Shown one piece after another: positions 7,991-8,890 of a DNA stretch of 8,890 nt (the first letter of the stretch is position 1; each line of letters starts with the position of its first letter). Location of the stretch: the NCBI GenBank assembly GCA_965369805.1, contig CBDURG010000082.1:1-8890 (forward strand), written 5' to 3'. The position numbers were made by a program, and so were the translations under genes. The DNA is from JAGLRQ01 sp965369805 (GTDB lineage Bacteria; Auribacterota; UBA6266). Below the pieces are notes generated by a model. That model was not told the origin of the DNA. It saw only the letters and a list, made by a program, of their open reading frames with translations, and ran no database searches.

Positions 7991-8019
7991 AGGTTACCCT
8001 ATAATTTGGCATATGTCAA
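7991..8019 (-). promoter_or_regulatory. Candidate promoter for the small basic ORF
   Basis: A consensus -35 TTGACA (8019-8014), a 17-base spacer and TAACCT (7996-7991) as -10. The -10 matches TATAAT only at its first, second and last positions, which are the most conserved ones. The start would be near 7984, giving a leader of about 57 bases. The -35 lies within the palindrome at 8004-8021. Confidence 0.4.
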
Positions 8020-8021
8020 AT
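8004..8021. promoter_or_regulatory. 18-bp near-perfect palindrome, possible operator
   Basis: ATTTGGCATATGTCAAAT is symmetric around 8012/8013 at eight of nine base pairs (mismatch 8009 to 8016). It covers the TTGACA box of the candidate promoter for the small ORF, where a dimeric repressor could block polymerase. It lacks a loop and a T run, so it is not a terminator. No regulator gene lies in the window. Confidence 0.4.
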
Positions 8022-8096
8022 CGCCCAGAAAACTACCAAGAATTTACGTCCGCTGGTCTTTAAAAGTAGGTTAGATATAAGATAATATTCGGCCAA

Positions 8097-8890
8097 TTAT
8101 TCTGACCATAATAGATGGGATTGAAAAGTCTCACCGCTGCGGGAAGCCATAAACTTCTCCATTTTCTCCCGCCAATCCGTCTTGCTCACCTTGGGGAAAA
8201 GCTTAGAAAACTCCTCTATCAAAATCTCTGTAGTTTCGGGCATCCAGACTAACTTTTGTAACTCTGTCGCGAAAGGAAAGTTTTCACCATGTGGAAGGTT
8301 TTCATGCGCAAGCCTGTAGTTAAACATAATATATGGGGTTTGGCTAAAATACACCATCGCGGAGAGGCCCGAACTAATTCCAAGGTCGATCAGCGACGAA
8401 TATGCCAAAACCGCATCTTTCTCAACTGTTGTCGCGTAATCCTTTGAAATTAGAACGTTGGAAAGATTCCTGAATCTATTGTCAATCTCTTTTACCGATC
8501 CAATCATAATAAATTTTACATCAAATTGACCTTCACAAAACCTGAAGAACTCCAACCAGGCATCCAAACACGCATTCCTTTCCGCCCCGCTTCGCGGATT
8601 GTTCCTCAGATGAACCACAATAGGATAGTCGGGAAGAACATGTTTTTTATAAAACGTATAGGCCCACTCCAGAGTACTGGCTCTACAATCAATATATGGG
8701 ATAAAGCCATTCTTCCTGTAGAAGTCCTGGACGAAATCAAAGTTGTACCGGTAGGATTTATGTTTATTAATATAATCTTTGATACCGGGCCATACATAAT
8801 ACTTCCCCGCATTATCCGCGACAAATTCTTCAAGATGCCTATGAGAGTCAAAAAGGAAAAAGGAACCGATATGAGGAGTTAAAAACACAG
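8097..8890 (-). CDS. Putative glycosyltransferase-like protein, 5' end cut off by window edge
   Basis: The frame is open to the right edge; the GTG at 8888 is unlikely to be the true start, since no ribosome site is visible and the first residues (F-L-T-P-H-I-G-S-F) already look like the interior of a domain. About 264 residues are present, ending L-L-W-S-E at TAA 8099-8097. There are no membrane segments. The middle reads Y-P-I-V-V-H-L-R-N-N-P-R, followed by K-F-I-M-I-G-S, then alternating short strands and helices. L-I-D-L-G-I-S-S-G-L-S-A-M-V-Y-F-S-Q-T-P-Y-I-M-F, about 85 residues from the end, resembles the donor-binding half of GT-B enzymes, where a Gly/Ser-rich turn precedes a helix and a T/V-P-Y-I strand. 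That suggests a cytoplasmic sugar transferase or related polysaccharide enzyme, in keeping with the glycan genes nearby, but I do not recognise the family. It is convergent with the MATE gene and is not part of the four-gene operon. Confidence 0.6.
   Translation of the reverse strand, partial: VFLTPHIGSFFLFDSHRHLEEFVADNAGKYYVWPGIKDYINKHKSYRYNFDFVQDFYRKNGFIPYIDCRASTLEWAYTFYKKHVLPDYPIVVHLRNNPRSGAERNACLDAWLEFFRFCEGQFDVKFIMIGSVKEIDNRFRNLSNVLISKDYATTVEKDAVLAYSSLIDLGISSGLSAMVYFSQTPYIMFNYRLAHENLPHGENFPFATELQKLVWMPETTEILIEEFSKLFPKVSKTDWREKMEKFMASRSGETFQSHLLWSE

Larger units (their letters stand above)
7709..8096. other. 388-base gap between convergent genes, holding a small minus-strand ORF unit
   Basis: Between the MATE stop and the stop of the right-edge gene there is no long reading frame. 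The first bases after the MATE gene (7713-7733) are G-rich and repeat-like, in the style of the heptamers before the gene. On the minus strand the gap holds, in order of reading, a palindrome with a candidate promoter, a strong ribosome binding site, a 38-codon frame and a hairpin with a T run. I see no clear terminator for the MATE gene or for the right-edge gene. Confidence 0.6.

Noticed and set aside
7952..7996. Inverted repeat TAACCT / AGGTTA separated by 33 bases, upstream of the small ORF
   Set aside because: Only six pairs with a long loop, and one arm coincides with the proposed -10, so it would not be transcribed from that promoter.
8000..8005. TATAAT on the plus strand
   Set aside because: No acceptable -35 at the right distance and no plus-strand gene downstream.
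8013..8063. Plus-strand frame of 16 codons starting in the palindrome
   Set aside because: Very short and without a Shine-Dalgarno; the ATG is simply part of the CATATG centre of the palindrome.
8026..8072. Possible hairpin between the small-ORF promoter and the right-edge gene
   Set aside because: Only scattered four-base pairings (CTAC/GTAG, AAGA/TCTT) without a T run; not a credible terminator.

Overview
The window reads as a chromosomal segment of a moderately AT-rich, probably uncultured bacterium. It carries five protein-coding genes at full or near-full evidence, one partial glycosyltransferase-like gene at the right edge, and one newly noted small basic ORF. The mix of YfhO-like and GT39-like membrane enzymes, a B12-type radical SAM protein and clear Shine-Dalgarno sites would fit a Gram-negative candidate phylum such as Omnitrophota. 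That placement is a guess from gene content; no marker gene is present.

Left two thirds (6297 down to 1, minus strand): a tight four-gene operon. A near-consensus promoter with an extended -10 (6270-6297) precedes a B12-binding-domain radical SAM enzyme (6215-4824). Its TAA abuts the ATG of a YfhO-type membrane protein (4823-2322). Three bases later comes a GT39-like membrane glycosyltransferase (2318-465), whose TGA overlaps the ATG of a CDP-alcohol phosphatidyltransferase (468 to beyond base 1). The spacing implies translational coupling. The products together point to making or decorating a membrane lipid or lipid-linked surface glycan: two putative polyprenyl-phosphate-sugar-using enzymes, one phospholipid headgroup transferase and one radical enzyme that may methylate or otherwise modify the lipid or sugar. 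The phosphatidyltransferase has His in place of the fourth motif Asp.

Centre right (6315-7708, plus strand): a divergently transcribed MATE-family exporter. Its 5' leader is an in-phase run of about five degenerate GGTTCTA heptamers ending at the start codon.

Right (7709-8096): a 388-base gap between the convergent MATE gene and the partial right-edge gene. On its minus strand I find a 38-residue, strongly basic ORF (7927-7811) with a nine-base Shine-Dalgarno match, a candidate promoter whose TTGACA box lies inside an 18-bp near-perfect palindrome, and a terminator-like hairpin with a T7 run downstream. This is the most promising unannotated element here.

Right edge (8890-8097, minus strand): the 3' portion of a protein with a GT-B-like C-terminal half, family not recognised. 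No rRNA, tRNA, CRISPR array, insertion sequence or attachment site was seen.
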